Source: Rathayibacter sp. Leaf185
Lineage (GTDB): Bacteria > Actinomycetota > Actinomycetes > Actinomycetales > Microbacteriaceae
Length of the DNA: 64,000 nt
Reading direction: 5' to 3'
Assembly: GCF_001423885.1 (NCBI RefSeq)
Contig: NZ_LMPP01000007.1
Coordinates: 37,659 to 101,658, forward strand
Of the stretch, positions 26,551 to 34,839 are shown piece after piece. Position numbers and translations under genes: made by a program. Within the stretch, counting starts at the first letter, position 1. Every line of letters starts with the position of its first letter. The notes beneath the pieces are model-generated. The model had not been told where the DNA came from. It worked only from the letters and a program-made list of their open reading frames with translations, and made no database searches.

Positions 26551-26595
26551 GCCGAGAACGCCTTGGCGCAGCCATGTCCAGGCCAGGATGGCTCC

Positions 26596-27897
26596 ATGAG
26601 ACGTGTTTCCGCGCTGCTGCTGAGTTTCCTAGTTATTCTGCTCGGCTCCGTCGATTTCGCCTCCGCGTCGGAAATGCCGGATCGTATGAGTAGCGTCGGG
26701 CTACAACAGCTATCAGTTGCAGAGGGTCCGGGCGAGTCAGTACCGGCTGCCAGCGAACCGCTCGTTGCGCAAGGAGAAGCTGGAGCTCCATCGGCGGGTT
26801 CAGTTAGTGAGTGTGAGCCCGGGTCAGCATTATGCGCGCGAGTTGGTGAACGCGGCGAAAGCATCGACAGACCTATCTCCCCGCTGAGCCGATCCAGCAC
26901 AGGTCTCAGGGAAGCGGAGCCCGCAATTGTGGTTCCCGAATGGTGCGCCGCTAATGTGAACCAGGGCACTCTTTATACACTGACATCGCAGTGCGCGACG
27001 TCTACAGGGACCGTCACGTCTTACAACACCACCGGCACACCTCTCGGGGGGCTGAGCTATTACCTGATCGACTATAGCTACACATCGACCACAAATGCGA
27101 TCGCAGATCACTACCTCGAGCTGTCTGTTAGTAGCGTATGGGGCACGGGCGGCACCATTTCTGTTGACGCTCGCACCGTTTGCGGCAGTTGCTCACAATC
27201 CATCTCGTATGTTCCAGCATTCTTCCCGGTCGTCGGAGCCGTATACAAGTACGTCAATCAAATATCGTTCACGGGCAGGTACAGCACGAGTACTGATGCA
27301 TTCCGCGCAAACTATGCAGTGCCGATGAACCACTCCTGGTCACTGCTGTGGCGAACAGCTGGACAAAATGCGGGAACATACCCCGGCACTCATCGCGATC
27401 TTTGCGACAATAGTATTCCGTCGAAAGCACCGGGCTGCACCAAAGCCAATTACATTCCCTTCATTACCTATAGTCGCGCGGCCCTTCCGGAATTCACCAG
27501 GCATGTAGACCAGGCGCTCGCGTCCGGTCTACCTGGCGGATCACCAGAACAGCCTCTGACGAGAACAATGGACGAGTCCATCGTTGCCGCTAATCGGTCA
27601 ACCTCCTGCCCCTCGATTGCTGGCCTGCCACGTCCTGACGGGAAGGACTGCGATGAGTTTCCCTTTGCGTCGTCGCGGGAAGGTGGATCATCAAATGCAC
27701 AGTGGGGTATGCGAACATTTTCGGGATGCGAAGTTCCAAGTACATACCCTCGCGGCTCCGCGACTGGAGCAAAAGGCTTCAGTATATGTATGATTAGCCT
27801 AAGTGAAAACAGGAGCGCGGGTGCGTCGCTCGGCAATTGGTATAAGAGCCAGCGCGTGGTCGAGGGTCGCGTGTTTTACGTGAAGGTGGTTGCATAA
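26596..27897 (+). CDS. Secreted NucA/NucB-domain nuclease
   Basis: A 433-residue exported protein: signal peptide MRRVSALLLSFLVILLGS... ending ASAS. The last ~100 residues carry STSCPSIAGLPRPDGKDCDEFPFASS, the signature of the NucA/NucB DNase domain (DEYPFA-type active site). The middle part (~130-320) is Ser/Thr/Tyr-rich and unassigned. Codon use is clearly less GC-rich than the T4SS genes, suggesting separate acquisition. The ATG at 26596 is chosen for the signal peptide and the AGGA before it. Followed at once by a possible immunity gene. Confidence 0.8.
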   Translation: MRRVSALLLSFLVILLGSVDFASASEMPDRMSSVGLQQLSVAEGPGESVPAASEPLVAQGEAGAPSAGSVSECEPGSALCARVGERGESIDRPISPLSRSSTGLREAEPAIVVPEWCAANVNQGTLYTLTSQCATSTGTVTSYNTTGTPLGGLSYYLIDYSYTSTTNAIADHYLELSVSSVWGTGGTISVDARTVCGSCSQSISYVPAFFPVVGAVYKYVNQISFTGRYSTSTDAFRANYAVPMNHSWSLLWRTAGQNAGTYPGTHRDLCDNSIPSKAPGCTKANYIPFITYSRAALPEFTRHVDQALASGLPGGSPEQPLTRTMDESIVAANRSTSCPSIAGLPRPDGKDCDEFPFASSREGGSSNAQWGMRTFSGCEVPSTYPRGSATGAKGFSICMISLSENRSAGASLGNWYKSQRVVEGRVFYVKVVA

Positions 27898-27898
27898 C

Positions 27899-28315
27899 TT
27901 GTACGAATACATAGTTGCCGTGCAGTATCACATACTGTCTCTACTTAAGACGGATAGATTATCAGAAGATCTTTGGGATCCGCGAAACGGAGTTGCTCGA
28001 ATAACGCCCGAAGGCATAGAAGGCTACGCGGGGTGCTCTGTTGGACGCGTCACGCTGAGCGTCAGCCTTGAACAGGGCCCGGTGGAGGCTCCGGTCGGCT
28101 TTGACGAGTCGATCGTGTTACACGGCTTCTCCACCGACCATCAAAATCTGACAGTGTTTTCCTGGAGCGAAGAATACGAGAAAGTTGTTCTTCCCGAATC
28201 TTTCTTAGACAAGCAGCTAACCGTTCGATGGTCTGCCAAGAATCGAGATGTTTCTTCTAGCGCTCCTGAATCTCCACCTTTCGAGGCCCACCACGTAGCA
28301 ATCTGGCGCACGTGA
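27899..28315 (+). CDS. Putative immunity protein for the NucA/NucB nuclease
   Basis: A 138-residue protein starting at TTG (27899) with AAGGTGG 9 nt upstream; a TTG at 27890 is an alternative. It is cytosolic, acidic and beta-rich in appearance, with the same lower-GC codon use as the nuclease gene, whose stop it adjoins. In Bacillus the NucA nuclease is inhibited by the small protein ComJ encoded beside it; the size and position here are similar, but homology cannot be confirmed by eye. Confidence 0.5.
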   Translation: MYEYIVAVQYHILSLLKTDRLSEDLWDPRNGVARITPEGIEGYAGCSVGRVTLSVSLEQGPVEAPVGFDESIVLHGFSTDHQNLTVFSWSEEYEKVVLPESFLDKQLTVRWSAKNRDVSSSAPESPPFEAHHVAIWRT

Positions 28316-28455
28316 GAGACGAAGGCGCGGCTACTCATTAGATTATGGCCGTCACTGAACTGGGCGCTCCACTCAACGAGTTGCGCAGCCATGCACGATG
28401 AGCGGGAAACTGAGGGGAGTGGAGCAGCGAAGCGCTACCGCGACCTCGGGCTGAC

Positions 28456-28716
28456 GTGCCTGACGAACTCGAGCAGCAGACACACACAGCGCTCAGCCGC
28501 GTGGCGCACAGGATCTTTCGGGCGGAGAACGGCCGCCGACAGAGGCAGACCAAGATATTCATGGTCAGGGTCTACAAGATGGCTTTCAACTGGAACCGCG
28601 TGGTGATGTTCCCGCACCAGCAGATCGAGACGACTCACGATTACTGCTGCTTCGGCACCGGCCTCGAGAACCGGGCCCGCGCGATCGCTGCCGGCCTGGA
28701 GTGGGTGGATCCGTGA
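28456..28716 (+). CDS. Small hypothetical protein, paralogue of 42062-42397 product
   Basis: An 86-residue protein whose second half (FNWNRVVMFPHQQIETTH; CCFGTGLENRARAIAAGLEW) matches the protein encoded at 42062-42397 almost residue for residue. Similarity continues upstream of the GTG used here (EALPRPRAD), where the frame is open back to 28414 but has no start codon, so the N-terminus may have been damaged and the gene may be partial. No family recognised. Confidence 0.5.
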   Translation: MPDELEQQTHTALSRVAHRIFRAENGRRQRQTKIFMVRVYKMAFNWNRVVMFPHQQIETTHDYCCFGTGLENRARAIAAGLEWVDP

Positions 28717-28829
28717 GACACAGCTCCAGCGAGGTCCGACAAGCAGGCGCTCCGACGTGGTCTGATCGGGCGAACCAGACAGCAGGGAACGTCGGCGTCC
28801 GACGAAGCGTCGCGCGTGCCCGGGTGGAA

Positions 28830-28854
28830 ACTGACATAATCTCGCTTATGAGAA
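28830..28854. other. Recombination-site-like motif, left of the ester cyclase gene
   Basis: ACTGACATAATCTCGCTTATG resembles ACTGACATAACGTCGATTATC near 29475: ATAA and TTAT inverted around six bases. The right half TTATGAGAATCGGC also resembles TTATGAGATTCGAC near 41145, upstream of the serine recombinase gene. No gene is seen in 28717-28979, apart from a 9-bp hairpin (28882-28914). Confidence 0.35.
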
Positions 28855-28979
28855 TCGGCAGTGGGAAGCGCCCGGGGAGCGCGCAAGCCCTGTACCGCCC
28901 TCGACGGGCTTGCGTACCGTCGCTGACGACCCGCACCACTCCTCGAGGCACCGGACCGGTGCAGAACAGGTGACAGCAC

Positions 28980-29396
28980 ATGACTCGCGAGCAGAACATC
29001 GCCTCCCAGCAGGCCTTCGGTGAGGCGGTCAACGCCGGCGACTTTGCCGCGTTCGACGCACTCGTCGCGCCCGACTCTGTCGATCACGACCCGGCGCCCG
29101 GCCAGGCACCCGGTCCGGAGGGATACGCCGCGTTCTTCGGCGACCTGCGGACCGCGTTCCCCGACATGGCGCTCGAGGTCGAGAAGCTCGTCGCGGACGA
29201 CGACAGCGTCGCTTTCGCCTACACGCTGACCGGCACGCAGACCGGTGTGTTCCAGGGCCACGCGCCGACGGGCAAGTCCGTGAAGATCCGCGGCATGCAG
29301 ATCAGCACCTTCGTCGACGGCAAGCTCGCCGAGCGCTGGGGAAGCAGCGACGAGCTCGGCATCCTCACGCAGCTCGGCCTCGCACCCGGCGCCTAG
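28980..29396 (+). CDS. SnoaL-like ester cyclase family protein
   Basis: A 138-residue protein of the SnoaL-like/NTF2 fold (FGEAVNAGDFAAFDALVAPD; MALEVEKLVADDDSVAF; GKSVKIRGMQISTFVDGK). Such proteins are small hydrolases, isomerases or binding proteins; the substrate cannot be predicted. The gene has normal high GC, unlike its neighbours, and is flanked by two similar recombination-site-like motifs, so it may be a mobile single-gene cassette. Confidence 0.8.
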   Translation: MTREQNIASQQAFGEAVNAGDFAAFDALVAPDSVDHDPAPGQAPGPEGYAAFFGDLRTAFPDMALEVEKLVADDDSVAFAYTLTGTQTGVFQGHAPTGKSVKIRGMQISTFVDGKLAERWGSSDELGILTQLGLAPGA

Positions 29397-29417
29397 CCGG
29401 CGTGACTCCGGCGGGTT

Positions 29418-29445
29418 CCGAGGCTCGTGTGCGACCACACCTCGG
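29418..29445 (+). terminator. Terminator after the ester cyclase gene
   Basis: CCGAGG (29418-29423) pairs with CCTCGG (29440-29445), with further TGTG/CACA pairing inside. From here to 29719 I see no gene; a second recombination-site-like motif lies near 29475-29500. Confidence 0.55.
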
Positions 29446-29474
29446 AGCCCGTCGGGCGGAGTGTGTGCGAACAA

Positions 29475-29500
29475 ACTGACATAACGTCGATTATCGGTCT
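29475..29500. other. Recombination-site-like motif, right of the ester cyclase gene
   Basis: ACTGACATAACGTCGATTATC, same layout and orientation as the motif near 28830. The two direct copies bracket the ester cyclase gene. Confidence 0.35.
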
Positions 29501-29719
29501 TAACCCGAAGGGGCATCAGATGCCTCGAACGCAAGCCCACGGCCCAGAATACGCACGCGCACCCGCAAACCGCCCCGCGACTGCAACTGCAACTGCAGAC
29601 CGCTGGCAGCGTCAGTCAGTCGGCTCGCCGCCATGGTGCTGGCTCTGACACGGACTCCCAGTTCGCCGGCACGGACTGCGCCACTCATCAGCCCATTGGC
29701 GTTATCACCGATCGACAAA

Positions 29720-30457
29720 TTAGTCGTCGGCGGGTGGGAAGAGTAAGCTCCCCCCCTGCCTGCGCGGAAGTTCTCGCACTTTAGCTTGATAAGAATCTGA
29801 TGTCATGAATGGCGTTGTCTCAACCAAATACCCCCCTAGGCGGGCTCGAGGAAAAATGCGCTGGTCCGGCATTACGGCGAGTGCACGATCCGCAGACATA
29901 CCCGCCTTGATAGACTCTCGCCTTGTCCAATCGGCAAATTGAAAATTCTGCACGTACGCGTCATTGAATTCGCCCCGATACCTATCGAAAAGCGGTATGC
30001 AGATACCCGGAGCCACTTCGACAAAGTAAAGACCAGTGCGTGGGGAGAGGGATTGGTGGCTAAGATTCGACACTCGTAGCTCAAAGGATACGCCATCGAG
30101 ACGCACGTCCATCCAAGCGGCCGATATTGACTGAACTTGATTGTCATCAATCATCAGTCTATTTGGCCCGCTGATAGCATCTATAAGAGGCTTGAGCACG
30201 TTATCAAGATCAGGAATGGAATGTGTTTCGTATCGTGTGGATACTGGAACATACCATTCTAGCTCAATTTTCACATCCATCGTAAAAAGCCCGCTTGTAT
30301 CCTTTTCAATCACCGCAGATACAGCTTTCTGAAAGTTCGAGCGTCGCGCACCAGAAGCTTGTAAAGACACTGGAGCCATTGATCCACGAATGACTACAAG
30401 CCCAAATTCTAGTTTTTCTTCTACAACAATTGAGACTTCTGACGCGTTTTCGGCCAT
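29720..30457 (-). CDS. RusA-like endonuclease
   Basis: A 245-residue protein. SIPDLDNVLKPLIDAISG followed by IDDNQVQSIS is the RusA signature of Holliday-junction resolvases (D-L-D-N and D-D metal-binding residues). It is about twice the length of phage RusA, with an unassigned C-terminal half. Low GC compared with neighbours. It lies 67 nt downstream of the PHP/SMC-like ATPase gene in the same direction, so the two probably work together, for example against foreign DNA. Confidence 0.75.
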   Translation of the reverse strand: MAENASEVSIVVEEKLEFGLVVIRGSMAPVSLQASGARRSNFQKAVSAVIEKDTSGLFTMDVKIELEWYVPVSTRYETHSIPDLDNVLKPLIDAISGPNRLMIDDNQVQSISAAWMDVRLDGVSFELRVSNLSHQSLSPRTGLYFVEVAPGICIPLFDRYRGEFNDAYVQNFQFADWTRRESIKAGMSADRALAVMPDQRIFPRARLGGYLVETTPFMTSDSYQAKVRELPRRQGGSLLFPPADD

Positions 30458-30524
30458 TAGATTCGTCTCCTTCTACCTCAAGTACAACCAGCTTTTACAA
30501 AATTGCAGCCACCAGAACTCGATA

Positions 30525-33140
30525 CTAAAAGCCGTAAAGATGCTGACGCGCGTTAAACGCCGCAGGACCACCTTCCAGGATGTTCTCTGCGAGGGCACGG
30601 ATCTCTGCATCGTCGAGCGATCCGATTCCGGAGGGAGAAGGGCTTCCGTGTACGCCGTCGCTCTCGAGGGCGACGATGAGCTCCGCGTCGCCCAGGACGG
30701 GCACATTAGCATTGTGAGTGCTGGCGATGATCTGACGTCGGCCTTTAAGCTCTCGGAGCTTAGTAACCACTCCGCGGTACACGAAGTTATTGTCGAGGTC
30801 GTCCTCGGGCTGATCAATAATCAGTGGCGCGTTGGAAGCGGCAAGTAGCAAGAGCAGGAGTGCGGTCGCTCGTTGCCCCTTAGAGAGCTGCTCCATTGAG
30901 CGAAGCCCTGTGCCGTTGACTTGAAGGAGAACTTCTACCGCGAGGTCGATGCGTAGCTCGTCGAGCTCGCGCGCGAGCCGTTCACCAGAGGCGATAAGCG
31001 CGGCAGCCTGAGCGCCGCGGATCCCCATCTCATCTAACGCACCTACGCCCTCCCGAATTGCCGTGGCAAGCCTGCGAGGCGAAAAGGAGTCAGCCGCAAT
31101 TGCGGCCGAGATCTGTGTGCGTTGAGTAGTGATGTAGGGTCTGATGGCATCAAGAATGTGACTGCGCTCCGAAGCGGCGATTGGGCGGGCTACGACGACT
31201 CCGCCGGTTGCACTATTTGCTGCACTGATAGCGGCATGGAGACGTTCAGTCCGCCGCGTCTCATGTCCACGGAGCTCTGCAAGTAGGGCTGCGCGCCGCT
31301 CGAGGAGAGTCTGAAGATCCTGTCGCTGAGTCGTACGACGGGGCTCAGCTGCCTGCAGCCTGTCGAGCTCCTGTTGAATGGAGACGAACCTGTCGGGGTC
31401 CAATTTTCGGTCGTGCAACTCGCGCACGACTTCTCCATAGGAGGAAGCCTCGTCTGCAGTGGCGGCTTGCCATTCCGCGCGGGCGGCTTCAATATCATTA
31501 CGCGCGCTGGTCAATGCCTCACCCATCGAGCTAAGGACTTCGGTGGTTCGTGATCGTAGGCGTTCGAGGGCATCAACGACACGCGTTAGATACTCTTCCT
31601 GGGGTGCGCCATCGACGTCAGCAAGTGGCGCGGCTAAGTCACGCAACGCGTGAGCCTGGGCGAAACTGTTCCACACGTCACCGACAGCGCGGGCTCGGCC
31701 CGCGCCTTCTTCGAAGATGGCCTCGTCCCGGCCGAGACGTTGTTGACCCGCCAACTTGGTGGGGACATCAGTTGCTTCCCAATGCGCAACCTGTTCGGTG
31801 AGCCCGGGGATCCGAGCGAGTTCGCCGTCGATTTCGTCGAGAGCCTCTTCGGCACGAATCAGATCTTCGCGGTTGGTTCGCAACTGTCGAAGTGTGCGCT
31901 GCAGGTCGGCCTCATCCTCGAGTTCGCCGTCGAAGCGGCGAACCAGCTCGGCCACGCGTTCAGTGCTTCCAGCCAGTTCGGCCAGCTCATGCTGGCCAAA
32001 AATCTCGACTGGACCAAGAACCTCAGTAGGGGTCAAGTTCGTACGGTTTCCTGCCGCGTCCATGACGACAGGAGGATGCGGAATCTCCCGCTCGATTGTG
32101 AAGCGCTGAGGGACGGGGTTTACGGCTTCAATCTCGATGCGGATGATAGTCCCTCCACGCAGTACAGCGGAGACGATTTTCCGATGGTCGGCCTTCACCT
32201 GCGGCGTGATCGGATCCAGATCCAGCGCGTACCGAATGCTTTCAATAATGGTTGACTTACCCGCCCCTCGACCCCCGATGAGTGCTGTGAGGTCCTCGGA
32301 GATGGGCACGTTAACGCCATCCAGGTAACCGCCAACCCACGAGATGTTCTTCATCGTCGTGCGCGGCTGGGTCGCCGGGTTAGAGACGGAAATTCGGGTG
32401 GCTGGCGTTCGCACCGCGAGCTTGAGGCTACGCAGTGTGGGAGCGCTCACTTTGAACCAGGAGCTTGCTCCATCGGTGCGAAGCTGACGAGGACCCATCA
32501 CATCGTCCGCGTGAATCACGGCGAGAGGGTGTGGGCGCTTGAAAATGCCCGTGCCCGCGACCACGGCGGCTTGGTCACGGGTCTCGGTGACCGTCGGCGT
32601 AATACCGATCGCGTGAAGCTCTGGGGTCTGGATCATGGTGGCGAGGGGCTGTCCCGCGCGAGTAGTCAGCAGGCCCGCGGGATGCACGTTTGCGTGGGCG
32701 GGGATCACCAAAGCATCGTCCTCCGTCATCCGCTGAAGGATCCCAGAGTACGAAGCGCCGGTGGTCCCGTTTGCGCAATTCGGTCTGACCCCGCAGCGTC
32801 CGATGGAAGCGTTGATCGCGGAGAAGTCCGTCCCGACGTCGAAGATCACGAGGATGTGCACTCCCTCGGACGAGTTCGCCTCAAAACCCGGGAGAGCCAC
32901 GATGCCCTTCTCGCTAGCCGCGGCGATAAGGCCGGCGGCTGAGTCAACGCGCCAGTGGTCTGTTACGGCGATGAGAGAGATACCGAGCTTTTGACACTCG
33001 GTCAGAAGCGCTTCGTTGTAGGCGGCTTCGTCCTCGAAGTAGCTTGAGGGAGCGTTTCGGCCCTCGTAGGAGTAAGGGTTCACCTGCAGAGCGGCACGGA
33101 TCCAATGCGCGCCACTCGCGATAGACGTCATCTCTGGCAT
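30525..33140 (-). CDS. PHP-domain SMC-like ATPase (TrlF-type), putative defence protein
   Basis: An 871-residue protein. Residues ~10-290 form a PHP-like phosphoesterase domain: AVTDHW, PGFEANSSEGVHILVIF and VIPAHANVHPAG. Then comes an SMC/Rad50-like ATPase: Walker A LIGGRGAGKSTI near 350, long coiled coils, signature-like MEQLSKGQRATALL, Walker B PLIIDQPEDDLDN, and a late STHNANV segment. This resembles the group I recall as TrlF-family AAA-like ATPases. GGAGG with 6-nt spacing supports the ATG at 33140. The first PHP metal motif (H-x-H) is not preserved: the position reads LQVNPYSYEG. Confidence 0.75.
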   Translation of the reverse strand: MPEMTSIASGAHWIRAALQVNPYSYEGRNAPSSYFEDEAAYNEALLTECQKLGISLIAVTDHWRVDSAAGLIAAASEKGIVALPGFEANSSEGVHILVIFDVGTDFSAINASIGRCGVRPNCANGTTGASYSGILQRMTEDDALVIPAHANVHPAGLLTTRAGQPLATMIQTPELHAIGITPTVTETRDQAAVVAGTGIFKRPHPLAVIHADDVMGPRQLRTDGASSWFKVSAPTLRSLKLAVRTPATRISVSNPATQPRTTMKNISWVGGYLDGVNVPISEDLTALIGGRGAGKSTIIESIRYALDLDPITPQVKADHRKIVSAVLRGGTIIRIEIEAVNPVPQRFTIEREIPHPPVVMDAAGNRTNLTPTEVLGPVEIFGQHELAELAGSTERVAELVRRFDGELEDEADLQRTLRQLRTNREDLIRAEEALDEIDGELARIPGLTEQVAHWEATDVPTKLAGQQRLGRDEAIFEEGAGRARAVGDVWNSFAQAHALRDLAAPLADVDGAPQEEYLTRVVDALERLRSRTTEVLSSMGEALTSARNDIEAARAEWQAATADEASSYGEVVRELHDRKLDPDRFVSIQQELDRLQAAEPRRTTQRQDLQTLLERRAALLAELRGHETRRTERLHAAISAANSATGGVVVARPIAASERSHILDAIRPYITTQRTQISAAIAADSFSPRRLATAIREGVGALDEMGIRGAQAAALIASGERLARELDELRIDLAVEVLLQVNGTGLRSMEQLSKGQRATALLLLLLAASNAPLIIDQPEDDLDNNFVYRGVVTKLRELKGRRQIIASTHNANVPVLGDAELIVALESDGVHGSPSPSGIGSLDDAEIRALAENILEGGPAAFNARQHLYGF

Positions 33141-33361
33141 TTGGTTCCTCCACTCGGTAGTGCTGCTGAAGCTACCGTTAGACACTGACACCGCGAGCAA
33201 CCGCGGCCAACATCCAGATCTCCCAGCCGGAGAAGCCGTCGTTGTGCCCGTGGGGACGGCCATCGCAAAGACCGCGCGCATTCGTGTGGCTGTGGCAGTG
33301 CAGGAACTGCACGGGCGCTTCGTCCGCACGACCTCCCAATCGACGTGACCAATCCTCAATA

Positions 33362-33380
33362 GTCCCACAAGCTGTGGGAC
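33362..33380 (-). repeat. Palindrome at the end of the DUF1016 gene
   Basis: GTCCCACA-AGC-TGTGGGAC, abutting the stop codon. Related palindromes lie inside the gene (34099-34117, GTCCCACA-GCC-TGTGGGAC) and upstream of it (34472-34490, GTCCAACA-GGC-TGTTGGAC). Confidence 0.7.
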
Positions 33381-34417
33381 TAATTGGCCGTGGCCCCGCT
33401 GGCGTCGATGGCGGCGATGATGCGCTCCTCATCTGGGAGCGCGAGACGCTCGGCGTCGGGGAGGGCGTCGTAGGTGTAGGTCGCGACGGCGATCGGTGAG
33501 GCTGCCTGGCTGAGGGCGTAGCGCACGATGTGTTCGTCCTTGTCGCCGCAGATGAGGATGCCGATAGTCGGGGCGTGGCTCGGTCGCCTGAGCCGTTCGT
33601 CGACGAGCGCGATGTAGAACCCGAGTTGGCCGGTGAACGCGGGCTCGAAGTCGCCCTTCTTCAGCTCGACGACGACGTACCGGAGCTGCTCGGTGTGGAA
33701 GAAGAGCAGGTCGAGGTAGAAGTCGCGGCCGCTGACGTCGAAGTGCACCTGGCGGCCGGCGAAGGTGAAGCCGGTACCGAGCTCCTGCAAAGTCTCGGCG
33801 ATGCGGTCTAGGAGCGCGTTCTCCATATCGCGCTCTGCGGCGTCTTCGGTCAGATTGAGGAAGTCGAAGACGTAGGGGTCCTTCGCGATTTCGCGCGCAA
33901 GGGCGGAGTCTGCGGGCGCGAGGCGGTCGACGTAGTTCGACGGCGCCCGACCGGCCCGCTCCAGGGTCTGGTTCTTCACGTGGTTGAGCAGCATTGACCG
34001 TGTCCACGAGTTCTCGGCCGCCGCGGCGGCGTACGCCGCGCGCACGTCCGGGGTGGAGAGCTTGTCGAGGAGGAGGCGGACGTGGCCCCAGGGCAAATGT
34101 CCCACAGCCTGTGGGACTTTCTCCCGATCGGGCCAGGCGGCGGCGAAGGCGCGCATGTAGAAGAGGTTGCTGCGCGACAGACCGGTCATTGCCGGGAACT
34201 CTTGGCGCAGATCTTCCGCGAGCCGGTCGAGGACTCTCGTGCCCCACGGCTCCTTAGCCTGCTGGTTGAGGATCGCGCGACCCAGGTCCCAGTACAGGCT
34301 GATGAGCTGCGCGTTCACGGTGCGCTGAGCGCGCAGCTGCGCGTCCTGAACGCGCGACGTCAGCGAACGCAAGAACGGCTCGTAGCCGTTCGGCAGTTCG
34401 ATGTCGCGTCCAGTCAT
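33380..34417 (-). CDS. DUF1016/YhcG-type PDDEXK nuclease
   Basis: A 345-residue protein. The N-terminal helical DUF1016 domain (YWDLGRAILNQQ; FPAMTGLSRSNLFYMRAF; LPWGHVRLLLDKL) is followed by a YhcG-type PDDEXK nuclease domain with FYLDLLFFHTEQLRYVVVELKKGDF, supplying D, E and K. The family is abundant near mobile DNA and in defence islands; its role is not settled. The ATG at 34417 is chosen because conserved sequence begins there. Confidence 0.85.
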   Translation of the reverse strand: MTGRDIELPNGYEPFLRSLTSRVQDAQLRAQRTVNAQLISLYWDLGRAILNQQAKEPWGTRVLDRLAEDLRQEFPAMTGLSRSNLFYMRAFAAAWPDREKVPQAVGHLPWGHVRLLLDKLSTPDVRAAYAAAAAENSWTRSMLLNHVKNQTLERAGRAPSNYVDRLAPADSALAREIAKDPYVFDFLNLTEDAAERDMENALLDRIAETLQELGTGFTFAGRQVHFDVSGRDFYLDLLFFHTEQLRYVVVELKKGDFEPAFTGQLGFYIALVDERLRRPSHAPTIGILICGDKDEHIVRYALSQAASPIAVATYTYDALPDAERLALPDEERIIAAIDASGATAN

Positions 34418-34471
34418 CCCGCAATTGTCTCGGATCCGCGACGAGACGCCGGCCGCGGCGATGAGGATGGC

Positions 34472-34490
34472 GTCCAACAGGCTGTTGGAC
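34472..34490. repeat. Palindrome upstream of the DUF1016 gene
   Basis: GTCCAACA-GGC-TGTTGGAC, a variant of the palindromes at 33362 and 34099. Confidence 0.6.
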
Positions 34491-34540
34491 TTCCGCGCAG
34501 TTGCTCCGTCGCGGTCGTCGACGACCAGATGCGACGCGAT

Positions 34541-34777
34541 CTGCACCGACCCACGGTCGGGATCCTCATCTGGGGCGGCCACGACAAGCACACCGTCCGC
34601 TACGCCCTCAGCCAGACCGGCTCCCCCATGGCCGTCTCCAGCTAAACCCGCGAATCCCTCCCACCGGCAGAGCAGGCGGCGATACCGACGGCCGAGCAGA
34701 TCACTGCACCCTCGACTGGCCGGACAGCAGCGGCTAGCGAGACGAACCCCTCATCCACCGGCGCCGCATCGACCTAG
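34541..34777 (+). pseudogene. Remnant of a second DUF1016/YhcG gene
   Basis: Plus-strand translation gives PTVGILIWGGHDKHTVRYAL then a stop codon (TAA at 34643) and a further in-frame stretch (TRESLPPAEQAAIPTAEQ) to a TAG. This matches the C-terminal end of the complete DUF1016 protein nearby (PTIGILICGDKDEHIVRYAL), but in opposite orientation, with a premature stop and without the rest of the gene. Confidence 0.75.
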
Positions 34778-34797
34778 ATAGCGAGATGCCTATCTAG
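34774..34797. terminator. Hairpin CTAGATAG...CTATCTAG
   Basis: Exact 8-bp inverted repeat around CGAGATGC, between the DUF1016 remnant and the end of the minus-strand mobilisation operon (stop at 34840). Probably a terminator for the latter. Confidence 0.5.
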
Positions 34798-34839
34798 CTC
34801 CTCGGAGATCGGGTGGTGTCAGAGGCCCGCTTCGAAGTG

